From assembly GCA_947495125.1 (NCBI GenBank), contig CANLXL010000002.1:124001-188000 (forward strand): a DNA stretch of 64,000 bases, written 5' to 3'. Position numbers and translations under genes: made by a program. Source of the DNA: an uncultured Flaviramulus sp. Lineage in GTDB: Bacteria > Bacteroidota > Bacteroidia > Flavobacteriales > Flavobacteriaceae. Of the stretch, positions 8,752-16,743 are shown in pieces. The notes under the pieces were generated by a model. That model was not told the origin of the DNA. It was given only the letters and a program-made list of their open reading frames with translations, and ran no database searches. The first letter of the stretch is position 1; each line of letters starts with the position of its first letter.

Positions 8752-10053
8752 ATGTTATTAGTTTACACGCATAAAATTTCTCCGCGATTAAAATATGTGT
8801 TCAAACATATTTGTACTAGAGTATTGGGAATAGATGTTTCTTTTACAAACAAAATAGAAGCATTCATTGCTCACAACAGTTTAAAAATGTCTTATACAAA
8901 GCAACAGTTGGGAAATGAGTTTTTTGTAAAAAGTAACGATATTTTGTTTGAACAGGGACTGTCCGATATCGAGATTCATGTTCATGATTGGGGTAAAACA
9001 AAAGGCTTTTTCTTTAATGGAGACAAGAGTGCGATCCCTTTCGATATTTTTGCGGCTTCTTTTTATTTGTTATCAAGATACGAAGAGTATTTACCACATG
9101 TTAAAGATGAGTACGGGCGTTTTTTGGCTACTGAAAGCGTCGCTTATAAATATGGATTTCTACACCAACCGGTTGTGGATATTTGGGCCTATAAGTTTAA
9201 AGATGTCTTACAAGAATATTTTCCTGACTTTAGCTTTCCCGAAAGAACATATCGTATAAAACCAATTATAGATGTTCCTAGTGCCTATAATTTTAAACTG
9301 AAAGGTATTTTACGAACCTTTGGAGGAACTCTAAAAGATGTTTTTCAATTTAGATTTAAGAATTTATACAATAGACTTGCGGTTATTTCGGGCGTTAAAC
9401 ATGATCCGTACGACACCTTTAAATATATTATTAATAAACAAAAGCAGAGTTCACAAAAGTTTTTATTCTTCTTTTTAATAGGTGATTATTCAACTTATGA
9501 TAAAGGTATTAATGCTAGTAAAAAGAAGTTTATAGCCCTTATAAAACATGTTGCAGATTATTGTAGAGTAGGTTTAAAAATGTCATTTTTTGCCATTGAT
9601 GATAAAACTGTTTTAAAGAAAGAAAAATGTCTAATGGAAGATATCTTGAACACCTCCTTAAAAGCCTCTCGGCAGTCTTTCTCAAAACTTAACCTGCCGG
9701 AGTCCTATAGAAATTTGATCGAACTGGAAGTTATGGAAGATTATACCATGGGCTATGTAAATCATATAGGGTTTAGGGCAGGTTCTTGTAGCCCTTTTTT
9801 ATTTTATGATTTAGATTACGAGATACAAACACCCTTAAAGGTTTATTCATATCACCTTATGGATTATGCGCTCCTAAAAAACCATTCACTATTGGATAAA
9901 AAGAAAGTTCTAAACGAAATTATAAAGACAATTAAGGAGGTCAATGGTGAATTTACTCCGGTTTTTCACAATTATACATTTAGCGATGCCCAAAGATGGA
10001 ATGGGTTTAAAGAATTGTTTAATATTATTTTAGAATCAGCACATGAAGCTTAA
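8752..10053 (+). CDS. Polysaccharide deacetylase-like protein with N-terminal DUF7033-type region
   Basis: 433 aa without a signal peptide. The N-terminal ~165 residues (from MLLVYTHKISPRLKYVF through IPFDIFAASFYLLSRYEEY and HQPVVDIWA) match the region that precedes NodB-like deacetylase domains in Flavobacteriia. The C-terminal half carries degenerate NodB features: PIIDVPSAYNF where metal-binding D-x-D is expected, and NHIGFRAGSCSPFLFYDLDYEIQTPLKVYSYHLMDYAL near the end. The second Asp appears as Pro, so metal-dependent deacetylase activity is doubtful. The stop overlaps yjjG by 11 nt, which indicates co-transcription. A role in envelope polysaccharide modification is only inferred. Confidence 0.72.
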   Translation: MLLVYTHKISPRLKYVFKHICTRVLGIDVSFTNKIEAFIAHNSLKMSYTKQQLGNEFFVKSNDILFEQGLSDIEIHVHDWGKTKGFFFNGDKSAIPFDIFAASFYLLSRYEEYLPHVKDEYGRFLATESVAYKYGFLHQPVVDIWAYKFKDVLQEYFPDFSFPERTYRIKPIIDVPSAYNFKLKGILRTFGGTLKDVFQFRFKNLYNRLAVISGVKHDPYDTFKYIINKQKQSSQKFLFFFLIGDYSTYDKGINASKKKFIALIKHVADYCRVGLKMSFFAIDDKTVLKKEKCLMEDILNTSLKASRQSFSKLNLPESYRNLIELEVMEDYTMGYVNHIGFRAGSCSPFLFYDLDYEIQTPLKVYSYHLMDYALLKNHSLLDKKKVLNEIIKTIKEVNGEFTPVFHNYTFSDAQRWNGFKELFNIILESAHEA

Positions 10054-10732
10054 TGGTATAACCGATGTTTTTTTTGATTTGGATCATACCCTTTGGGATT
10101 TTGATAAAAACTCTGGATTAACCTTCAATAAAGTATTTAAATTGAATGGTTTAAATGTTGATTTGGAATTGTTCTTATCTCATTATGAACCCATTAATTT
10201 AAATTACTGGAAACTTTACCGAGAAGAAAAAATTCAAAAAGAAGCACTACGCTTTAATCGCTTGAATGATGCGTTTTTAGCTATTGATACGCATGTTGAT
10301 GAGCATACGATTTTAAAATTATCAGAAGATTATATAACACATTTATCGACGTTTAATCATTTGCTTGATAATACTTTAGAAATTCTGAATTATCTAAGAC
10401 CTAATTACAATCTTCATATTATAACCAATGGGTTTCAAGAAGTTCAACATGGAAAATTAATAAACTCAAAAATAAATGATTACTTTAAAACCGTAACTAA
10501 TTCTGAAATGGCCGGTGTTAAAAAACCAAACCCAGAGATTTTTGATTTTGCCTTGAAAGTTGCGCATGCAAATGTAGACCAAAGTATTATGATTGGTGAT
10601 AATTACGAAGCCGATATTTTAGGAGCCATTAACGTTGGAATGGATGCCATTTTCTTGGACATTAATAGTAGCCAATCAGACCAAAACATTAAACGTGTAG
10701 GCAACCTCTATGAGTTAAAAAAATACCTTTAA
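10043..10732 (+). CDS. yjjG: YjjG-type noncanonical pyrimidine nucleotidase (HAD family)
   Basis: 229 aa HAD hydrolase of the YjjG subfamily, which removes phosphate from dUMP, dTMP and modified pyrimidine nucleotides and so cleans the nucleotide pool. Motif I is FFDLDHTLWDF with catalytic Asp12 and Asp14; motif II is the Thr in LHIITNGF; motif III is the Lys in SEMAGVKKPNPEIF; motif IV is MIGDNYEADI. The four-helix cap follows motif I directly, as usual. The start overlaps the preceding deacetylase-like gene by 11 nt. A broader HAD phosphatase role cannot be excluded. Confidence 0.85.
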   Translation: MKLNGITDVFFDLDHTLWDFDKNSGLTFNKVFKLNGLNVDLELFLSHYEPINLNYWKLYREEKIQKEALRFNRLNDAFLAIDTHVDEHTILKLSEDYITHLSTFNHLLDNTLEILNYLRPNYNLHIITNGFQEVQHGKLINSKINDYFKTVTNSEMAGVKKPNPEIFDFALKVAHANVDQSIMIGDNYEADILGAINVGMDAIFLDINSSQSDQNIKRVGNLYELKKYL

Positions 10733-10769
10733 GATAATATAACCTTATGAAAAGACGTTCTGTATTGCC

Positions 10770-11333
10770 ATGTTAAACCTAATAAAACAAACCTATACAG
10801 TATTAACAGTGTCTTTACTATTGCTTGTATCTTGCACTGAAGATGTCGATTTTGGTCAGGCCAATGACTTTAGAATAACTCCGGTAATTGAGGCAAGTCT
10901 TATTTTTTTAAATGAACCTGCAAACCAATTCATAGACAATGGTATCGAAATCGTTGCACTTCAAGATTCCGTGGATATCACTTTTTTTGACAACAAATTC
11001 ATTGAAGACAATCTGGTAAAAGCAAGCTTCATATTTGAAACCAATAATTCCATACACAGAAGTTTTCAGGTTGAAGTTGATTTTTTAGATGAGTTTGATC
11101 AATTGGTTCATGGATTTTCGTTTAGAGCGTCGGCATCACCTAATAACACTGATGTTATCGAAGATCATGAAGAAACTTTTGAAGACGAGACATTAGTAGC
11201 ATTAAAGGCTACCAGAAAAATGATATTTACTTTAAGTGTACTTCCAGGCATTCCGATTGACGAAAACACTTTGGGTACGGTACAACTGATCTCTAAAGGA
11301 GTTTTTTATTTAAACATTGGAGAGGATATATGA
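10770..11333 (+). CDS. Small lipoprotein of a conserved envelope operon, function unknown
   Basis: 187 aa. The N-terminus is a lipoprotein signal (LLLLVSC, Cys22), followed by a beta-rich, acidic mature part with no domain I can name. The ATG at 10770 puts the Cys at the expected distance. Its TGA overlaps the start of the DUF5723 gene by 4 nt (ATGA at 11330-11333), so the two proteins are coupled. The likely location is the periplasmic face of the outer membrane, serving as partner of the predicted beta-barrel encoded next. Confidence 0.75.
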   Translation: MLNLIKQTYTVLTVSLLLLVSCTEDVDFGQANDFRITPVIEASLIFLNEPANQFIDNGIEIVALQDSVDITFFDNKFIEDNLVKASFIFETNNSIHRSFQVEVDFLDEFDQLVHGFSFRASASPNNTDVIEDHEETFEDETLVALKATRKMIFTLSVLPGIPIDENTLGTVQLISKGVFYLNIGEDI

Positions 11334-12736
11334 AGAAAGTTAATTTCCTGATGGTGTTGGTCACCTGCTTTTCTTTTTCGCAAAACAAGCAAATATTATA
11401 TGGTTTTTCAGAAATACCGCAGTCATTATTGTTAAACCCTGGAGGTAAGGTAAAGAATGACTGGTATTTTGGGATACCCTTATTATCGCACATACATGGC
11501 AATGTTGGCATTAGTGGTAGTACTGTTTATGATATTTTTGCAGATGATAATATAGATTTTAATACCAAACTGCAAAATGCAGTTTACAACATGAAACCGA
11601 CAGATTTTTTTAGGGTCAATCAGCAATTAGAGATTTTTTCCGGCGGATTTGCTTTTGGACGGACTTACGAAAAGAATGAATATTTAAGTTTTGGAATGTA
11701 CCAAGAATTCGATTTTCTGGCTTATTTTCCAAGAGATTATGCCGTATTAGCCTTGGAAGGCAACCAAACTAATATTAACAGAATTTTTAATGCAAGCCAT
11801 TTTAGCGCTAAAGCTGAGGTTGTTTCTGTATTTCATATTGGATATAACAAAAAAGTAAACGACAAGTTTACTTTTGGTGCTAGAGGGAAGATTTATTCCA
11901 GTATCATCAATGTAAATTCCACAAGGAACAGGGGTAACTTTATTACCATGACAGGTGATAACAATTTCTATAATCATATTTTTAATTTAGATCTGGAATT
12001 AAGAACTTCGGGGATAACCAGTTTAACAGATGATGACTCCGATTTTGAGACCAAAGATTTGGTAAAACGAATGCTTTTTGGAGGAAACCTTGGATTGGGG
12101 CTTGATGTTGGATTTACTTATAATTTCAAGGAACAATGGACTTTTGACGCCAGTTTGCTGGATATTGGTTTTATTCGTCATAGTAAAGATGTTGAGAATT
12201 TTGAAATCAAGGGAACATATACATTTGAAGGGATAAACCCGATTTTTCCGGATAGTGGATCCGGACAAACTGCAGATGAATATTGGAGTGAAATCGAGGA
12301 AGACTTTGAAGATTTGTTTACCGTAGATTCTACAACTACTAAATACACGACATGGCGACCGGTAAAGTTAAACACTTCATTAAACTATGCCTTTGGAAGA
12401 AAAATGGATGAAACTTGTGATTGTTTAAAAGAAAAAGGCGATTATCAAAACGCTATAGGCATGCAATTGTATGCCATTAGTACCCCCAAGCGGCCTCAAT
12501 TGGCATTAACTGCCTATTACTACAGACGCTTGTTTAAAGGGTTACGAGCTAAAGCAACTTATACCATCGATTCTTATACGTTCAATAATTTGGGACTAGG
12601 AGTCTCTGCCCATTTTGGGAATGTCAATTTCTATGTTATGGCAGATAATTTTTTACAATATAAAAACATTTATAATGCACAAAGTGTATCTTTACAATTA
12701 GGTTTTAATTATATATTCAATAAAAATGAAGATTAA
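11330..12736 (+). CDS. DUF5723 family outer-membrane protein
   Basis: 468 aa with a short signal peptide (cleavage after about residue 18, FSFSQ). The mature part is rich in Gly and aromatic residues with alternating strands (FSGGFAFGRTYEKN, FTFGARGKIYSS, MLFGGNLGLGLDVGFTYNF) and ends in a beta strand with a terminal aromatic (LQLGFNYIF), as in outer-membrane barrels. It matches the DUF5723 family of Bacteroidota, whose function is unknown. It overlaps the lipoprotein gene before it (4 nt) and the coiled-coil gene after it (11 nt), forming a tight three-gene operon. Confidence 0.78.
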   Translation: MKKVNFLMVLVTCFSFSQNKQILYGFSEIPQSLLLNPGGKVKNDWYFGIPLLSHIHGNVGISGSTVYDIFADDNIDFNTKLQNAVYNMKPTDFFRVNQQLEIFSGGFAFGRTYEKNEYLSFGMYQEFDFLAYFPRDYAVLALEGNQTNINRIFNASHFSAKAEVVSVFHIGYNKKVNDKFTFGARGKIYSSIINVNSTRNRGNFITMTGDNNFYNHIFNLDLELRTSGITSLTDDDSDFETKDLVKRMLFGGNLGLGLDVGFTYNFKEQWTFDASLLDIGFIRHSKDVENFEIKGTYTFEGINPIFPDSGSGQTADEYWSEIEEDFEDLFTVDSTTTKYTTWRPVKLNTSLNYAFGRKMDETCDCLKEKGDYQNAIGMQLYAISTPKRPQLALTAYYYRRLFKGLRAKATYTIDSYTFNNLGLGVSAHFGNVNFYVMADNFLQYKNIYNAQSVSLQLGFNYIFNKNED

Positions 12737-13601
12737 GTTATTTTCAATGCTTTTAGCATTAGTCGTTGTTTCAAGTGCATATTCACAGTCTGGTTTAAAT
12801 GATTACAAATACGTGATTGTTCCTAATAAGTTTGATTTTTTAAAGGAGAAAGATGAATATCGCTTAAATTCTTTAGCGGCTTTTTTGTTTAAAAAATATG
12901 GCTTTGTAGCTTTAAAGGAAGGAGAAACATATCCCAGTGATTTAGACAGTAATAGGTGTTTAGCATTAAGGTCTGACGTTATTAAAGACTCCGGGTTGTT
13001 TAAAACAAAATTACAGGTCGAGCTTAAGGATTGTAACGATCGTATCGTTTATACCTCCCCGGTTGGTCAGAGTAGAGAGAAAGAATTCAAGAAGGCCTAT
13101 GTTGAAGCCCTTAGAAATGCTTTTAAATCTTTTGAAAGTATAGGCTATACTTATACTCCAAAAGAGAGTCATACTGTTGCTGCCGTCCAAACTGAGACCA
13201 AGGATCAAAATCAGGTAGTTGAAGAAATACAAAAGTTAAAACAGGAAATTCAAACCCTTAAAAAAGAAAAAGAAACGCAGGTTGTAGCAGCGGTTCAGAT
13301 AAAAGAGAAAGAACCAGAACCTATAAAAGAAACTCCAATGGTCAAGGAAATCAAGACCGTTAAGGCCGTAGTCCCGGAAAAGCCATCTTCCGGAATTTTA
13401 TATGCTCAGGAAATTGAAAACGGATTTCAGTTGGTTGATAGTTCTCCAAAAGTGGTTTATAGAATTATTGCGACTGGAGCCAATAACGTGTTTCTAATTG
13501 AAAATAGAAGCGGAATCATTTACAAAAATGGAAATGATTGGGTTTTAGAATATTATTCTGATGACAGTTTGAAGCAAGAGGTATTAGAAATAAAGTTTTA
13601 A
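12726..13601 (+). CDS. Secreted protein with coiled coil, function unknown
   Basis: 291 aa. It has a signal peptide (MKIKLFSMLLALVVVSSAYSQ), a globular N-terminal domain (about 22-145) of the sort that measures low-molecular-weight or envelope components in Bacteroidota but which I cannot name, a Lys/Glu-rich coiled coil (about 160-190) and Pro/Lys-rich linker, and a C-terminal beta domain (about 220-291). It overlaps the DUF5723 gene by 11 nt and is the last gene of the operon. Periplasmic location is inferred from the signal peptide. Confidence 0.7.
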   Translation: MKIKLFSMLLALVVVSSAYSQSGLNDYKYVIVPNKFDFLKEKDEYRLNSLAAFLFKKYGFVALKEGETYPSDLDSNRCLALRSDVIKDSGLFKTKLQVELKDCNDRIVYTSPVGQSREKEFKKAYVEALRNAFKSFESIGYTYTPKESHTVAAVQTETKDQNQVVEEIQKLKQEIQTLKKEKETQVVAAVQIKEKEPEPIKETPMVKEIKTVKAVVPEKPSSGILYAQEIENGFQLVDSSPKVVYRIIATGANNVFLIENRSGIIYKNGNDWVLEYYSDDSLKQEVLEIKF

Positions 13602-13624
13602 TTTTCTAACGCCTAATGTCTATA

Positions 13625-14902
13625 TTAATACCCATACTTGTTCTTCCAGCGTTGTTTTAGAAATTCGCGATGGGCATTTTCTCTGGAGTTGTTTGCGGGG
13701 TCATACAATTTTGTATTCTTAATCTCTTCCGGTAAGAACTCTTGAACTGCAAAGTTTAAATCGTAGTTATGTGCATATTTGTAATTATCGCCATAACCGA
13801 GTTCCTTCATGAGTTTAGTGGGCGCATTTCTAATCTCCAATGGCACCGATAAATCACCTGTTTCTTTAACCAACTGTTGCGCCTTACCAATGGCCATATA
13901 TGCCGCATTGCTTTTCGGAGAGCATGCTAAATAAGTGGCGCACTGGCTAAGTATAATCCTAGATTCGGGGTATCCAATTGTAGAAACCGCCTGAAACGTA
14001 TTATTCGCTATTACCAATGCTGTTGGATTGGCATTGCCAATATCTTCACTCGCTAAAATGAGTAAACGTCGAGCAATAAATTTTACGTCTTCACCACCTT
14101 CAACCATACGTGCTAACCAATAAACGGCTGCGTTGGGGTCGCTGCCTCGAATCGATTTTATGAATGCAGAAATGATGTCGTAATGCTGTTCACCGGTTTT
14201 GTCGTAGCGAACGGTATTATTTTGAATCTTCTGTAATACAGTTTCATCAGTAATTACAATGTCTTCTCCGTCGTGCGCATTTACAATAAGTTCAAAGATA
14301 TTTAGCAGTTTTCTGGCATCACCACCAGAAAGTCTTAAAAGGGCAGAGGTCTCTTTTAGTTTAACCTTCTTTTTAGAAATGAATTCATCATTTTCAACGG
14401 CGCGCTTTAAAAGTGATTCTAAATCTTTTTTATCAAAAGAATTTAAGATGTAAACCTGACAGCGTGATAAAAGAGCTGGAATCACTTCAAAGCTTGGATT
14501 TTCAGTGGTAGCACCAATTAAAGTAATCCATCCTTTTTCAACAGCTTGCAGTAGTGAATCCTGCTGTGATTTGCTAAATCTATGTATTTCGTCAATAAAT
14601 AAAATGGGGTTCTTTGTCGTGAATAAACCACCACTTTGTTTGGCCTTATTGATTACATCGCGAATATCTTTAACGCCGGAATTTATAGCACTTAAAGTAT
14701 AAAAGGGCCTGTTAGACTCGGCAGCAATTATATTAGCCAGCGTCGTTTTTCCGGTTCCCGGAGGCCCCCAAAAAATCATGGATGGAATTAGTCCTTGCTT
14801 AATATGTTGTGTTAAAACACCTTCTTTCCCAACCAGGTGCGTCTGACTCACATAGTCCTGCAATTGTTTTGGTCGTAAACGTTCTGCCAAAGGTTCGTTC
14901 AT
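13625..14902 (-). CDS. rarA: Replication-associated recombination protein A (AAA ATPase)
   Basis: 425 aa, the normal length for RarA/MgsA. Walker A GPPGTGKTT is at 46-54, Walker B LFIDEIH at 101-107, and sensor 1 in IGATTENPSFEV at 129-140. The C-terminal half holds the lid and tetramer-forming domain (IRGSDPNAAVYWLARMVEGGED, YPESRIILSQCATYLACSPKSNAAY), typical of the family. It acts at stalled replication forks with SSB. It is convergent with the preceding operon and divergent from the rhomboid gene. Confidence 0.95.
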   Translation of the reverse strand: MNEPLAERLRPKQLQDYVSQTHLVGKEGVLTQHIKQGLIPSMIFWGPPGTGKTTLANIIAAESNRPFYTLSAINSGVKDIRDVINKAKQSGGLFTTKNPILFIDEIHRFSKSQQDSLLQAVEKGWITLIGATTENPSFEVIPALLSRCQVYILNSFDKKDLESLLKRAVENDEFISKKKVKLKETSALLRLSGGDARKLLNIFELIVNAHDGEDIVITDETVLQKIQNNTVRYDKTGEQHYDIISAFIKSIRGSDPNAAVYWLARMVEGGEDVKFIARRLLILASEDIGNANPTALVIANNTFQAVSTIGYPESRIILSQCATYLACSPKSNAAYMAIGKAQQLVKETGDLSVPLEIRNAPTKLMKELGYGDNYKYAHNYDLNFAVQEFLPEEIKNTKLYDPANNSRENAHREFLKQRWKNKYGY

Positions 14903-14920
14903 AATTGTAAAATTAAAAGA

Positions 14921-14940
14921 ATTCCTGTGAAGGCAGGAAT
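14921..14940. repeat. 20-bp hairpin repeat, copy 1 (ATTCC...GGAAT)
   Basis: ATTCCTGTGAAGGCAGGAAT forms an 8-bp stem (one G-T pair) around a GAAG loop, 19 bp upstream of the rarA start. Two further copies at 31814 and 45930 share the same 20-bp length, the same stem ends and a following CT(T/C). The layout matches the dRS3-like ATTCC-N10-GGAAT elements seen in Neisseria and many other genomes. Confidence 0.7.
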
Positions 14941-15045
14941 CTTATAGAAGATATTTTTAAATAAAACGATCGATATAAAGTGTGACAATCTAGCATATAT
15001 GAATCTTTTGGTCGGTTATTTGATATTACTTTTTAAATTTATAGC

Positions 15046-15771
15046 ATGCAAGAGCATCCTCATTTTAAGTTTTCAACTGGAGTTATAGCCTACCCTGTGG
15101 TCTTTGTCTTAATACTATGGCTGGTGTTTTGGTTTGAAGTCCGTTTTGGTTATAACTTTAGTAAATATGGGGTTTATCCGCTAAATTTTAAGGGATTAAG
15201 GGGCGTGTTTTTGAGTCCTTTCATTCATGGAGATATTAAACATATTTATCATAATACTATTCCGCTTTTTGTGCTATCCATGGCTTTATTCTATTTTTAT
15301 CGGCCAATCGCCTGGAAGGTTATTCTTTTTGGAATTTTGTTTTCAGGGTTTTTAACCTGGTGTATAGGGAGACCTTCATACCATATTGGTGCTAGCGGGT
15401 TAATTTATGTTTTAGTGAGTTTTACGTTTTTTAAAGGTGTTTTTGCTAAGCATTACAGGCTAATAGCATTATCTCTAATGGTTGTTTTTCTCTATGGAAG
15501 TATGATTTGGTATGCGATTCCTATGGAAGAAGGAATTTCATGGGAAGGCCATTTATCGGGATTAATTACGGGATTAATATTTGCTGTATTTTTTAGAAAA
15601 GAAATTGCAAAACCAAAAAAATATGTATGGGAACAAGATAATTATAATGAAAATGACGATCCGTTTTTAAAGCACTTCGACGATGATGGCAATTTTATAG
15701 AAGAGTTGGAAACTGATGAAGAACCGGAGCAACCAACTATAAACTATATATACAAAAAGAATAAGGATTAG
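15046..15771 (+). CDS. Rhomboid family intramembrane serine protease
   Basis: 241 aa, about six membrane helices. The catalytic dyad is visible: Ser117 in IGASGLIY and His169 in WEGHLSGLITG. The HxxxN motif of helix 2 is His66-Asn70 (HIYHN) after FIHGDIKH. The cytoplasmic C-terminal tail (about 185-241) is acidic. The family cleaves transmembrane proteins within the lipid bilayer; the substrate is unknown. Transcribed divergently from rarA across 143 nt and convergently with rlmB. Confidence 0.9.
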   Translation: MQEHPHFKFSTGVIAYPVVFVLILWLVFWFEVRFGYNFSKYGVYPLNFKGLRGVFLSPFIHGDIKHIYHNTIPLFVLSMALFYFYRPIAWKVILFGILFSGFLTWCIGRPSYHIGASGLIYVLVSFTFFKGVFAKHYRLIALSLMVVFLYGSMIWYAIPMEEGISWEGHLSGLITGLIFAVFFRKEIAKPKKYVWEQDNYNENDDPFLKHFDDDGNFIEELETDEEPEQPTINYIYKKNKD

Positions 15772-15799
15772 GCCATTATAATTGTATCCTATTTGGAAT

Positions 15800-16537
15800 T
15801 TATGCTTGGCGTTGTCTAACCACTTCATACAAAAAAGCACCGCAGGCCACCGATACGTTTAGAGATTCTATATCACCAAGAAGAGGTAGTTTAGCTTTAG
15901 CATCGACCACTTTTAAGGTAGAAGGGTTGATGCCTCTCCCTTCAGATCCCATAATAATAGCACAAGGTTCTTTAAAAGAAATATCGTATAAGGTATGATT
16001 TGTTTTTTCTGTGGCAGCAATGACTTTTATTCCGGAAGCCTGCAAATAAAATACAGCATCTTTAATATGATCTACTTTACAGATTGGGATCTTAAAAACC
16101 GCACCGGCACTGGTTTTGATGGTATCTCCATTTACCGGAGCTCCACCTTTTTTCTGAATGATAATGCCATCTACACCTGTACATTCGGCAGTACGTATAA
16201 TGGCGCCAAAGTTTCGTACATCGCTTAACTGATCCAATAATAAAAACAATGGTATTTTTCCAGATTCAGTAATGCTCATAACAAGAGTTTCCAAATCATG
16301 AAATTCAATAGGGGAAATTTGAGCTACTGCACCCTGATGGTTTTTTTTTGTGAGCCTGTTTAGTTTTTCAATGGGCACATACGATTTATTGATCGACTTC
16401 CTGTTTAGCAGCGATTCTAGTTCTGCAAAAAGTGTTCCGCTTAACCCTTTTTGCAAAAAAACTTTATCAATGGTTTCACCGGCATTTACCGCTTCAATAA
16501 TCGTCCTAATACCGAAAATTTGTGTTTGATCTTGCAT
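15800..16537 (-). CDS. rlmB: 23S rRNA (guanosine-2'-O)-methyltransferase, RlmB/TrmH (SpoU) family
   Basis: 245 aa SPOUT methyltransferase with an N-terminal substrate-binding region (FGIRTIIEAVNAGETIDKVFLQKG). The three SpoU motifs are present: motif 1 DQLSDVRNFGAIIRTAE (Asn109, Arg115, Glu118), motif 2 MGSEGRGI (196-203), and motif 3 SLNVSVACGAFLYE (225-238). The last two form the knot that binds S-adenosylmethionine. The expected target is G2251 of 23S rRNA; assignment to RlmB rather than another TrmH-like enzyme rests on the N-terminal domain. Confidence 0.9.
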   Translation of the reverse strand: MQDQTQIFGIRTIIEAVNAGETIDKVFLQKGLSGTLFAELESLLNRKSINKSYVPIEKLNRLTKKNHQGAVAQISPIEFHDLETLVMSITESGKIPLFLLLDQLSDVRNFGAIIRTAECTGVDGIIIQKKGGAPVNGDTIKTSAGAVFKIPICKVDHIKDAVFYLQASGIKVIAATEKTNHTLYDISFKEPCAIIMGSEGRGINPSTLKVVDAKAKLPLLGDIESLNVSVACGAFLYEVVRQRQA

Positions 16538-16541
16538 GTGG

Positions 16542-16549
16542 CAAAAGTA
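16542..16549 (-). promoter_or_regulatory. TAnnTTTG (-7) box 4 nt before the rlmB ATG
   Basis: On the minus strand TACTTTTG is followed by four bases (CCAC) and the ATG of rlmB. As at 8740, this spacing would give an mRNA with almost no 5' leader. No -33 box is seen at the proper distance. Confidence 0.38.
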
Positions 16550-16743
16550 TTAAAAAGTTATTGGTCTATGAAGTTTAACATACAAAGAGTTTATTTCTCT
16601 TTAAGGCTTTAATTTTATAAATTTATGAGTAATTAGTTGTGAAACGCTCGGAATTTTAAAGCGCCGAATAAAGCTTTTAAAATCTTTATTATCAGTGTAA
16701 TTATGGCTATATTTACTAGGACTCAATCAATACTAAATCGAAT

